A stretch of 35,766 bases of DNA from NCBI GenBank assembly GCA_002409785.1, contig DHOX01000060.1, forward strand, positions 1-35,766, read 5' to 3'. The stretch comes from Prevotella sp. UBA5379. Lineage in GTDB: Bacteria; Bacteroidota; Bacteroidia; Bacteroidales; Bacteroidaceae. Positions within the stretch are counted from its first letter, which is position 1; every line of letters begins with the position of its first letter. Both the position numbers and the translations under genes were made by a program. A model generated the notes under the pieces. The model did no database searches, was not told where the DNA came from, and saw only the letters and a program-made list of their open reading frames with translations. Shown piece by piece: positions 16,240 through 23,500 of this stretch.

Positions 16240-18402
16240 TCAAGGGATTACTTTGAACCGGATGCGGAAGGAATGCTTCATCCCATCCCAATTGGTGCCC
16301 AGCAAGGCAAAACGACCTATCTGAGACGTCGAACGCACGTGCTTGCCCAGACAGGGACAAATATCATAGTCATCGATACGGACCAGCCGGATCATCTCAT
16401 GTGCTTCCTTAGGCAGACGGTCAATATTTACGCCGGCCGGAATATGATCCCGATCTACAAATTCATAACTGACGACCATATCTGCCTGTATCAGACGGTT
16501 CATCTCATCCTCGATGTCCTTTATCTCCTTGCGGGAAGGCTCATGGTCAAGAATATAATTGATCTTACTCTTCTTCCTCTCGATGTGAGCGTTATATCCC
16601 CGCTCACAACCAAACCGGCGCACCATCAACTGATTGAGCAAATGCTCCGCCGTATGGGCAGGAGGAAACTCATCTTTATGATGCTCATTCAAGGCAAATC
16701 CTCTGTCATCCATTTTCAGATTGAATTTATAGACACGTCCGTCATAGGGCTCTATCGTCATCGTCTCGTCTCCATCCCGAAGTAAATTCATCGTATAAAT
16801 GTCACCGGAAAGAAGGTCCGTTGCGGTAACTCGCTTTTGGGGAAGATGCAGATAATCAAAGGCATGTCCGGGTATTTTCACATTGACATTTATCTTGTCT
16901 GATGAAAAATTGACGACAATAAGCAATACCTCATCCTCATATTTACGAAGGAATGCGAATTGTTTTCGCCTGTCGAAATGATCAGACGTCGGGTTAACGT
17001 ACATCAGGTCAAACATATCACCCTCCGTAACCGCCTTCTCATGGGTAGCCGTATAAAACAAATTACGATAAGTAACGGACAACTGCTTTTGCCTAAAGGT
17101 CAGGCCGCATGGCATCTCATACGCATGAGTCAAAGTAGACGGCGACCAATAGTCAAAGATGCTTGTCCGTCCGTCACGGCCACTATAGCCTTCAGCATCC
17201 ATACCCCTCTCACCGAACTCCTGTCCATTATAGATCATAAAAGGATTCCGTTGCAGCAAGGTACCCACCATCACAGCAGGGACAGCCTTTAAAGGATCCC
17301 CGGAAAAGAAATCAGAAGCAATGCGCTGCTCATCATGATTCTCCAGGAAATACAGCATGTGTCCGAAAATATCACTCTTGTTCTGCCACTGAGCGGTGAT
17401 ATCGGAGGCCGGACGCTCATTCCGTACAATTGCACGCATCGTATCATACATGCCCACCTTATCATAAAGGTAATCAAAACCAGCAGCGATAAAAGTACGG
17501 TACCGATTAGGATCATAGACCTCCCCGATGAAGATCAGATCAGGATAACGAACCTTCACGGCCTTAGTAGCATAAGACCAAAAAGAATCCGGGACCATCT
17601 CTACCATATCGCACCGGAAACCATCAATACCCATACCTGCCCAGAAAAGCAAGATCTGTGTCATCTTATCCCAGGTATCCGGGATAGGATTAAAATGTGT
17701 ACTGCGACCGGCAGGATCACAGTAATCAATACCATAATTGAGTTTGATGGTCTCATACCAGTCTTTCTCTGAAGGACAGGCACTAAAACAATTATTTCCC
17801 GTAGCCCTGGCCGGAGTTTCGGTATATTCATCTTGGGAAGAGTCCACCGGAAAAGCTTTAAGAATTTGACAGAGATCCAATGGCTGTCCCCAACAATAAT
17901 AAAAATTATTCTGCGGAGAAAAACTTTTGGCAGGATCATCATCCTCACCCAGATCCCGCACTCCTGCCGGTTTATTCACGGAATAATACTCACGGGCTAC
18001 ATGATTTGGTACAAAGTCCATGATCACTTTCATCCCAGCCTGATGAGTGCGGAGAATAAGCGCTTTCCATTCCTCCATCCTTTTTTCCGGATGATCAGCA
18101 AGATCAGGATCCACATCATAATAGTCTGCTATGGCATACGGTGAACCCGCCTTGCCTTTTATGACCTCTGGATGCTGACGGGGAATGCCATAAGCAGAAT
18201 AGTCCGTCACGGTCGCGTGACGGATCACTCCCATGTACCAGATATGAGTAAAACCCATACGGTGAATACGGGTTAAGACCTCTTCTGAGAAAGAACTGAA
18301 TTTACCACAGCCGTTTTCAGAGAGAGTACCAGATATTTTCCGGGTTATGTTGTGATTGCCAAAGAGCCTGGGAAATGCCTGGTAAATAATAATCTTACTC
18401 AT
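16240..18402 (-). CDS. GH13 alpha-amylase fused to AlaX-type alanyl-tRNA editing domain
   Basis: One uninterrupted 720-aa frame with two unrelated enzymes. Residues 1-565 are a GH13 alpha-amylase: region I DFVPNH (129-134), nucleophile D265 in GFRCDMVE, acid E294 in FIGEVY, transition-state D357 in ENHD, and a C-terminal beta domain to about 562. Residues 570-720 are an AlaX/AlaRS editing domain with both zinc motifs intact, HTAEH (H583, H587) and CLGKH (C684, H688). These proteins deacylate mischarged Ser- or Gly-tRNA(Ala). There is no signal peptide, so both parts should be cytoplasmic. The start overlaps the fabD stop by ATGA, giving translational coupling. Domain identities are firm. The purpose of the fusion is unknown, and I cannot tell how widespread it is. 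Confidence 0.88.
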   Translation of the reverse strand: MSKIIIYQAFPRLFGNHNITRKISGTLSENGCGKFSSFSEEVLTRIHRMGFTHIWYMGVIRHATVTDYSAYGIPRQHPEVIKGKAGSPYAIADYYDVDPDLADHPEKRMEEWKALILRTHQAGMKVIMDFVPNHVAREYYSVNKPAGVRDLGEDDDPAKSFSPQNNFYYCWGQPLDLCQILKAFPVDSSQDEYTETPARATGNNCFSACPSEKDWYETIKLNYGIDYCDPAGRSTHFNPIPDTWDKMTQILLFWAGMGIDGFRCDMVEMVPDSFWSYATKAVKVRYPDLIFIGEVYDPNRYRTFIAAGFDYLYDKVGMYDTMRAIVRNERPASDITAQWQNKSDIFGHMLYFLENHDEQRIASDFFSGDPLKAVPAVMVGTLLQRNPFMIYNGQEFGERGMDAEGYSGRDGRTSIFDYWSPSTLTHAYEMPCGLTFRQKQLSVTYRNLFYTATHEKAVTEGDMFDLMYVNPTSDHFDRRKQFAFLRKYEDEVLLIVVNFSSDKINVNVKIPGHAFDYLHLPQKRVTATDLLSGDIYTMNLLRDGDETMTIEPYDGRVYKFNLKMDDRGFALNEHHKDEFPPAHTAEHLLNQLMVRRFGCERGYNAHIERKKSKINYILDHEPSRKEIKDIEDEMNRLIQADMVVSYEFVDRDHIPAGVNIDRLPKEAHEMIRLVRIDDYDICPCLGKHVRSTSQIGRFALLGTNWDGMKHSFRIRFKVIP

Positions 18403-19292
18403 TTAACCTCTATCCCGTGGGCATTCACATTCTTATCGATCCGGCCAATCATCCCACGAAGTGCCTTGCCGGGACCACACTCTACAAATTCATCCGCTCC
18501 GGCTGCAATCATATTCTGAACACTCTTTGTCCAACGGACAGGGTGAGTCAACTGTGCAATCAGGTTTTTCTCAATTTCTTCAGGATCGGTGTGAGGCTGG
18601 GCATCCACGTTCTGATAGACAGGACATTCAGGAACAGAAAAAGGAGTCTTTTCGATAGCCGACTGCAACTCATCCTTGGCTGGTTGCATCAATGGAGAAT
18701 GGAAAGCACCACTGACCTTCAGGATCAGTGCACGCTTTGCACCCGCTGCCTTTAATTCGTCACAAGCCCTCTTTACAGCATCCTCATTGCCAGAGATCAC
18801 CAGTTGGCCAGGACAGTTATAGTTAGCAGGGACAACGATGTTTCCATTTACAGATACTTTCTTGCAAATTTCTTCTATCTTCTCATCAGGGAGAGCTATG
18901 ATAGCAGCCATAGTACCCGGATTGGCATCACAGGCTTTCTGCATCGCATTGGCGCGGGCCGCAACCAGACGGAGTCCATCCTCAAAGGAAAGTGACTTAG
19001 AGTAAACCAAAGCCGAAAATTCACCCAGGGAATGACCGGCCGTCATGGACGGTTTTACGCCCTCACCCAGGCACATTGCAGAGATGACACTATGCAGGAA
19101 AACCGCTGGTTGGGTAACCTTAGTAGCCTTCAACTGTTCATCAGTTCCGGCGAACATAATTTCAGTTATCTTAAACCCGAGGATCTCATTTGCCTGATCA
19201 AACAATTTTTTAGCCAAAGGAAATTGGTCATACAGGTCTTTACCCATACCCACAAACTGTGAGCCCTGCCCAGGGAAAACAAATGCTTTCAT
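18399..19292 (-). CDS. fabD: malonyl-CoA:ACP transacylase
   Basis: Loads malonate onto acyl carrier protein for fatty acid synthesis. I use the ATG at 19292 (297 aa); an in-frame TTG two codons earlier is less likely. Features are FPGQGSQFVGMG at the N-terminus, the nucleophile serine in TAGHSLGEFSA (about S88), the catalytic histidine in SGAFHSPLM, and NYNCPGQLVISG, all typical of FabD. The length is near the family norm (about 300-310). It overlaps the downstream GH13-AlaX gene by 4 bp and is separated from rplI by a terminator, so fabD and the fusion gene form their own unit. No strong -7 box was found upstream. Confidence 0.96.
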   Translation of the reverse strand: MKAFVFPGQGSQFVGMGKDLYDQFPLAKKLFDQANEILGFKITEIMFAGTDEQLKATKVTQPAVFLHSVISAMCLGEGVKPSMTAGHSLGEFSALVYSKSLSFEDGLRLVAARANAMQKACDANPGTMAAIIALPDEKIEEICKKVSVNGNIVVPANYNCPGQLVISGNEDAVKRACDELKAAGAKRALILKVSGAFHSPLMQPAKDELQSAIEKTPFSVPECPVYQNVDAQPHTDPEEIEKNLIAQLTHPVRWTKSVQNMIAAGADEFVECGPGKALRGMIGRIDKNVNAHGIEVK

Positions 19293-19341
19293 ATTCAAAA
19301 TAAAATTATTGAATTACTTCTTCTCAATAAGTACGAGATAT

Positions 19342-19379
19342 AAAAAATCCCAACTACCAACACGGGTAACTGGGATTTT
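19342..19379 (-). terminator. intrinsic terminator of the rpsF-rpsR-rplI operon
   Basis: Read on the - strand, AAAATCCCA pairs with TGGGATTTT (9 bp) around an 18-base loop and continues into a run of six T. It lies 47 bases beyond the rplI stop codon and before fabD. Confidence 0.8.
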
Positions 19380-19425
19380 CTGTTATTGATTTACAATAGA
19401 ATGATCTAAATAGAACATAATGTCC

Positions 19426-20010
19426 TTATTCTGCTGCAGGAGCTTCCTCTTCAGACGCAGGTGCTTCAGCTCCCTCCGGAGCTTTCTCTTTCTGGGCATC
19501 AGCCACAGGCTCTGCCTTAGGAGTTTCAGCTGCCTTTTTCTTTGGAGCAGCCTTGACAGCATCCTTGTTTTCTTCAGCTACGACCTCAACAGGAACCTTT
19601 ACCTCTACATCTTTAAAGAAATGGATAATTGCTTCAAAATTACCCACTTTCTTAATGTCATGCATAGTAATGATCTTACGGTCAATATCAAAGCCTTTCT
19701 TAGACAGTTCATCAGCTACCGTAGCTACATTTACACTGCCATAGGTAACGCCGTTTGAACCCACTTTTGCCGTAATGACAAGAGATACATCCTTGAGTGC
19801 TTCAGCCTTTTTGTCAGCTTCAGCCTTCAGCGCAGCGATCTTGTCAGCCTGCTGCTTCATATCTTCAGTCAACTGTTTCTTGGCCATTCTTGAGGCAATG
19901 ACCGCCTTACCCTTCGGTATCAGATAGTTACGACCGTAACCATTCTTCACACTTACAATATCGTTCTTATATCCAAGTCCGATGATATCTTCTTTCAGTA
20001 TAACTTCCAT
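19426..20010 (-). CDS. rplI: 50S ribosomal protein bL9 with long acidic tail
   Basis: Large-subunit protein that binds 23S rRNA near the L1 stalk. Residues 1-147 are a complete bL9: N-domain EVILKEDIIGLGYKNDIVSV with the GYGRNYLIPKG loop, the long connecting helix rich in Lys, Ala and Asp, and the C-domain. Residues 148-194 form an extra low-complexity tail of Ala, Glu, Pro and Lys that typical 148-aa bL9 proteins lack. The tail is probably disordered. Unusually for this phylum, a full Shine-Dalgarno sequence AAAGGAGG sits 7 bases before the ATG. It is the last gene of the rpsF-rpsR-rplI operon, 17 bp after rpsR. Confidence 0.97.
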   Translation of the reverse strand: MEVILKEDIIGLGYKNDIVSVKNGYGRNYLIPKGKAVIASRMAKKQLTEDMKQQADKIAALKAEADKKAEALKDVSLVITAKVGSNGVTYGSVNVATVADELSKKGFDIDRKIITMHDIKKVGNFEAIIHFFKDVEVKVPVEVVAEENKDAVKAAPKKKAAETPKAEPVADAQKEKAPEGAEAPASEEEAPAAE

Positions 20011-20017
20011 TCTGTTT

Positions 20018-20025
20018 CCTCCTTT
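20018..20025 (-). promoter_or_regulatory. strong Shine-Dalgarno site of rplI
   Basis: On the - strand AAAGGAGG, fully complementary to the usual 16S anti-SD, lies 7 bases before the rplI ATG. Apart from rpsR just upstream, no other gene in the window has a comparable site. Confidence 0.85.
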
Positions 20026-20027
20026 TA

Positions 20028-20297
20028 TTATTTCATCAAATCGGTTACATAAGGAAGCAATGCAATCTGACGTGCACGCTTAATGGCTTTTGCCAGACGA
20101 CGCTGATATTTCAACGATGTTCCTGTAATGCGACGCGGAAGGATCTTACCCTGTTCATTCAGGAATTTCTTCAAGAACTTAGGATCCTTATAGTCAATAT
20201 ACTTAATGCCACTCTTTTTAAAACGGCAATACTTCTTCTTCCTTGTGTCAATAGAAGGAGCGGTCAAATAACGGATTTCAGATTTATTTTCTGCCAT
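20028..20297 (-). CDS. rpsR: 30S ribosomal protein bS18
   Basis: Small-subunit platform protein that pairs with bS6. The 89-aa sequence has the bS18 core IDYKDPKFLKKFLNEQGKIL (about 34-53) and PRRITGTSLKYQRRLAKAIKRARQIALLPY. In Bacteroidetes ribosomes bS18, bS6 and bS21 hold the 3-prime end of 16S rRNA and hide the anti-Shine-Dalgarno. Strikingly, this gene has a strong SD, AAGGAGG, 7 bases before its ATG, written in the last codons (Lys-Glu-Ala) of rpsF. That combination suggests feedback control of bS18 synthesis by ribosomes with a free anti-SD. Confidence 0.97.
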   Translation of the reverse strand: MAENKSEIRYLTAPSIDTRKKKYCRFKKSGIKYIDYKDPKFLKKFLNEQGKILPRRITGTSLKYQRRLAKAIKRARQIALLPYVTDLMK

Positions 20298-20299
20298 GA

Positions 20300-20647
20300 T
20301 TAAGCCTCCTTATTACCTTTACCTAATTTGTTTCTTCTCTTCTCTGCATACTGGGCAGCATACTTGTCCAGTTTTACCGTAAGGAAACGAATCACCTTCT
20401 CGTCACGGCGGAAGCCTGTTTCGAGAGTGTCAACAACAGATGGCTCAGCTTTGAATTCTAACAGACAGTAAAAACCTGTAGATTTCTTCTGAATAGCATA
20501 AGCCATTTTTTTCAGTCCCCAGGTCTCTTCATTCAGAATCTCAGCACCATTATCGGTGAGCAGTTTCTTGAATTTAGCGACCGTTTCCTTCATCTGTGCA
20601 TCAGACAAAACGGGAGTTAAAATGAAAACGGTTTCGTATTGATTCAT
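20300..20647 (-). CDS. rpsF: 30S ribosomal protein bS6
   Basis: Small-subunit protein that binds 16S rRNA together with bS18. The 115-aa protein starts MNQYETVFILTPVLSDAQMKET and contains WGLKKMAYAIQKKSTGFYCLLEF and the DEKVIRFLTVKL strand, all diagnostic of bS6. It is first in the operon, and its stop codon is 2 bp before the rpsR start. Unlike the two downstream genes it has no Shine-Dalgarno sequence: the bases before the ATG are an A/T-rich TTTTTAAGTAGT. A strong promoter and a leader with an inverted repeat lie upstream. Confidence 0.97.
   Translation of the reverse strand: MNQYETVFILTPVLSDAQMKETVAKFKKLLTDNGAEILNEETWGLKKMAYAIQKKSTGFYCLLEFKAEPSVVDTLETGFRRDEKVIRFLTVKLDKYAAQYAEKRRNKLGKGNKEA
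20305..20311 (-). promoter_or_regulatory. strong Shine-Dalgarno site of rpsR
   Basis: On the - strand AAGGAGG lies 7 bases before the rpsR ATG, inside the last sense codons of rpsF. The spacing is identical to that of the rplI site. Confidence 0.85.
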
Positions 20648-20682
20648 ACTACTTAAAAATTAATTAATGATATTACACGATA

Positions 20683-20730
20683 CACTGCATCCATCTACCC
20701 GAGCAATAAGCTGAATAGCCAAATGCAGTG
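20683..20730 (-). promoter_or_regulatory. inverted repeat in the rpsF leader/promoter
   Basis: On the - strand CACTGCAT (20730-20723) and ATGCAGTG (20690-20683) form a perfect 8-bp repeat around 32 bases. It begins right behind the -7 box, so the first bases may not be transcribed. It could be an autoregulatory leader structure (bS6:bS18 leaders are known in other phyla) or a DNA operator. I could not match the known bS6:bS18 motif with confidence. Confidence 0.4.
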
Positions 20731-20762
20731 CAAAAGTACGTCTTTTTTCAGAAACAGCCAAA
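20731..20762 (-). promoter_or_regulatory. promoter of rpsF-rpsR-rplI
   Basis: On the - strand a perfect TTTG -33 box (20762-20759), a 20-base spacer and TACTTTTG (20738-20731), a perfect TAnnTTTG -7 box. It is the best promoter in the window, as expected for ribosomal protein genes. The leader to the rpsF ATG is about 80 bases. Confidence 0.8.
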
Positions 20763-20864
20763 TTTTTCTTCTTCTTTATTCTCCGGCCTTCACGAAACGG
20801 CTCTTTCAGACCCTCCTGGAAGTCCGCACGAACACCAGGCAGGAGCATCCGGGAACCGATCTTG

Positions 20865-21563
20865 TCATTCGGTTTCAGGAACTATCAGTTTATATCCCTT
20901 TCCGTGAATATTGATAATTTCAATCTGATCATCATCCTTTAAGTGCTTGCGCAACTTGGTAATATACACGTCCATGGACCTGGCATTGAAATAATTATCA
21001 TCTATCCAGATAGTTTTCAAGGCGAAATCGCGTTGTAATATCTCATTCTCATGTGAGCAGAGAAGAGCCAGCAACTCGTTCTCCTTGGTCGTCAACTTCG
21101 TCTGCTTGTCACCGATCGTCAGCAGTTGCTTCTGCGTGTCAAAAGTAAATTTACCGATATGGTAAAGTGTGGATTCTTTGTTTTTCTTTCCGCGGACACG
21201 ACGCAGGATTGCCTCTATACGGAGAACCAGCTCCTCCATAGAGAAGGGTTTGGTAATATAGTCATCGGCTCCGATCTTAAAGCCTTCGAGAATATCTTCT
21301 TTGAGCGTTTTGGCAGTCAGGAATATGATCGGGATCTCAGAATTAGCCTGACGAATCTCTTGTGCAAGGGTAAATCCATCCTTCTTAGGCATCATCACGT
21401 CCAGCACACAAATATCGTACTTATCTTTCAAAAATTCCCTGTAACCAATTTCACCATCAGGACAAAGTGTAGCCTGATAACCTTTTGCCTGCAAATATTC
21501 ACGGAGCAGCATGCCGAGGTTCTCATCGTCCTCGCACAGCAAAATCTTGATTTTTTCGTCCAT
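20865..21563 (-). CDS. rprY: OmpR-family response regulator RprY
   Basis: Two-component response regulator of 232 aa. The receiver domain (about 5-120) has the acidic pocket E21/D22/D23-type cluster CEDDEN, phospho-acceptor D55 (VLDVMMPKKDGF), and the FLTAK and DYITKPF motifs with the conserved Thr and Lys. The C-terminal winged helix (about 135-228) contains TTKENELLALLC and ARSMDVYITKLRKHL, the OmpR/PhoB recognition helix. It is 127 bp downstream of its sensor kinase gene on the same strand. The pair matches RprX/RprY of Bacteroides, first linked to tetracycline-resistance regulation. Name assigned from synteny with rpsF-rpsR-rplI and EF-G2. Confidence 0.9.
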   Translation of the reverse strand: MDEKIKILLCEDDENLGMLLREYLQAKGYQATLCPDGEIGYREFLKDKYDICVLDVMMPKKDGFTLAQEIRQANSEIPIIFLTAKTLKEDILEGFKIGADDYITKPFSMEELVLRIEAILRRVRGKKNKESTLYHIGKFTFDTQKQLLTIGDKQTKLTTKENELLALLCSHENEILQRDFALKTIWIDDNYFNARSMDVYITKLRKHLKDDDQIEIINIHGKGYKLIVPETE

Positions 21564-21690
21564 AGTCTAATTATTTATTTGTAAATATATATTATTGAAT
21601 TTCTTATCCGGAAGAATGCCATTGCATCTATGAAGGAAATTGAATATCTATCTCCACTGCCTCCATTGTCTATACATCCATGCTGAAAGA

Positions 21691-23256
21691 TCATTGCTCA
21701 TCAGCGATAAAAGGCAACTTAATGGTAAAGATGGTGCCCTTTCCATACTGGCTGTCCACATGGATCTCACCTTCATGGAGATCTACCATTTTCTTCACAT
21801 AAGCCAAACCTAATCCAAAACCTTTCACATCGTGTATATTACCGGTATGGACACGGTAAAACTTTTCAAATATCTTCTTCAGATTCTCTTTCTTGATTCC
21901 CAGGCCTGTATCCTTAACCGACAAGCAAACTTTATTTCCTTCATTCCAGGTTTTAAGATAAATGCTTAGCGGCTCTTCCGGTTTACGATATTTCACGGCA
22001 TTGTCAAGCAGGTTGAAGATCACATTCTGAAAGTGCATCTCATCCACATAAATAGTGGAATCCACGGCTTCTATCTGGGTATAGACCTTCCCGCCCGTAT
22101 GCTCTACTCTGAGCGTAAACGAGTTGCCAATTTGTTCCACCATTTCGTTCAGGTCCAACTTACGCTTTTTCAGAACGGCCTTCTTCTGGTCATACATAGA
22201 CATCTGCAAGACTTTCTCCACCAGGAACCGTAGACGTTTGGATTCATCATCTACAATGCCTGCAAGATGAGACATCATCTGAGGACTCTTCACCACACTC
22301 TTGTCTGTCATCATCTGGGCAGCCAGAGAGATGCTGGCTATCGGGGTCTTCAATTCATGGGTCATATTATTAACAAAATCATTCTTGATTTCAGAATACC
22401 GCTTGGATCTGAAGATAATCCCAATGGTGAAAATAAAAGTGATCAGAAGGATGAGCGTGAAGATAATGCTCGGAATCATAAACCTGACACTGGAAAAGAT
22501 ATAACTGTTCATCGTTGGGAAATGAACCCTGATCACCCCTGCCCCTATGCTTGACTGTGGGTCATTCCTGAAAAGCGGCTGGGAATAAGAATATTCCTCT
22601 CCCTTTGAGGTATAGTCAGGACAGCGGTAAACTTCCCGCCCATCGGCTGTCGTAACGACGAAATGATAGGGAATATTGATCCCATTGTTCATCAATTCTG
22701 CTTTCAGATCCTGATCCAGAAGCTTGAAATTGATACGCTCTTTCAAAGGTTTGTCCGATGCGGAATAAAGAAGGGAATAGACCACCTCATCCAATAAGGA
22801 TTTCTGATATACATAACGGTTCTTGACGATCTCCTGCAGTGATTTCTGCGCTTCTGATATGGTGTTCTGGTCATTCCTCAGGATCATCGCCTTGGGGATC
22901 TGCGAAGGTTTACGGGAAAGGGTCTTCAATTCAAATGAAGGGTATGTGGTACCTTTTACATTTACTGAAAGTTGCTGATAAGGTTGACGGGAAGCTGCAC
23001 CGGCCCCTTTATGTGTTTTGATGGAATCGCGCTTACGGGCAAGTTCTTTCGCATTTACGTCCTTTTCCAGATATTGCAAGGTCTCATTCAGCTCCAGATT
23101 ACGAGAGGCATGGTAAAGAGCGCGGTTGACGGATTCGTCAAACTGCTCCTTTTTCATTTCTGCCATCTCCTCAATATAATTCAACTGCAAGAACAATAAG
23201 GCAAGAAATGAAATGCCCATGATAATTGCTATCGTCCAAATGGTCCTCTTCTTCAT
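21691..23256 (-). CDS. rprX: sensor histidine kinase RprX
   Basis: Membrane histidine kinase of 521 aa. TM1 is about 6-26, an extracytoplasmic sensor domain runs to about 258, and TM2 is about 259-283. The dimerisation/phospho-acceptor segment has H300 in NNMTHELKTPIASI. The ATPase domain has N-box NLLDNAVKYRKPE, G1 DTGLGIKKE, F-box FEKFYRV and G2 GFGLGLAYVKKM. It is intact and complete. It partners the RprY gene downstream. A -7 box ends only 5 bases upstream of the ATG, so the mRNA may be almost leaderless, and repeated GTTAAC sites precede it. Confidence 0.92.
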   Translation of the reverse strand: MKKRTIWTIAIIMGISFLALLFLQLNYIEEMAEMKKEQFDESVNRALYHASRNLELNETLQYLEKDVNAKELARKRDSIKTHKGAGAASRQPYQQLSVNVKGTTYPSFELKTLSRKPSQIPKAMILRNDQNTISEAQKSLQEIVKNRYVYQKSLLDEVVYSLLYSASDKPLKERINFKLLDQDLKAELMNNGINIPYHFVVTTADGREVYRCPDYTSKGEEYSYSQPLFRNDPQSSIGAGVIRVHFPTMNSYIFSSVRFMIPSIIFTLILLITFIFTIGIIFRSKRYSEIKNDFVNNMTHELKTPIASISLAAQMMTDKSVVKSPQMMSHLAGIVDDESKRLRFLVEKVLQMSMYDQKKAVLKKRKLDLNEMVEQIGNSFTLRVEHTGGKVYTQIEAVDSTIYVDEMHFQNVIFNLLDNAVKYRKPEEPLSIYLKTWNEGNKVCLSVKDTGLGIKKENLKKIFEKFYRVHTGNIHDVKGFGLGLAYVKKMVDLHEGEIHVDSQYGKGTIFTIKLPFIADEQ

Positions 23257-23261
23257 GTTGG

Positions 23262-23269
23262 CAAAGATA
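23262..23269 (-). promoter_or_regulatory. -7 promoter element of rprX
   Basis: On the - strand TATCTTTG ends 5 bases before the rprX ATG. If the start point is 4-7 bases further, transcription begins at or just before the start codon, a leaderless or near-leaderless mRNA. No TTTG -33 is evident; the region upstream instead holds GTTAAC repeats. Confidence 0.5.
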
Positions 23270-23286
23270 TGTATTTTTCTTAAATC

Positions 23287-23334
23287 GTTAACATAATTTT
23301 GTTAACAATTTCAATCATATTAACTGTTGTTAAC
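23287..23334. repeat. phased GTTAAC palindromes upstream of rprX
   Basis: GTTAAC occurs at 23287-23292, 23301-23306 and 23329-23334, with intervals of 14 and 28 (2 x 14) bases. A half-matching TTAAC lies at 23320-23324. They sit directly upstream of the rprX -7 box and could be operator sites, possibly for RprY autoregulation. The link to RprY is inference. Confidence 0.45.
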
Positions 23335-23443
23335 GGTATTGACTCGTTTTAATGGTCTATATATCATTATAAATTCAGAAAATCTTTCCTTCTCTTCATC
23401 AATTCCCTTCGCTTCAATGGCAAAGTTCCTGACGAAAGACATC

Positions 23444-23483
23444 CATGAAAAAGGGCAGACCTTCCAGCATCTGCCCTTTCATG
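23444..23483 (-). terminator. intrinsic terminator of the EF-G2 gene
   Basis: Read on the - strand, AAAGGGCAGA pairs with TCTGCCCTTT (10 bp) around a 10-base loop, continuing into TTTTT. It begins 18 bases after the stop codon of the EF-G2 gene and precedes rprX. Confidence 0.75.
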
Positions 23484-23500
23484 ATCAATAAATCTGAAAA

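Noticed and set aside
19293..19298. TTG start two codons upstream for fabD
   Set aside because: The ATG at 19292 fits the usual FabD N-terminus (MKAFVFPGQGSQ).
20660..20848. 62-codon open frame on the - strand upstream of rpsF
   Set aside because: It runs across the strong rpsF promoter and leader repeat and has low-complexity Lys/Arg-rich sequence without motifs.
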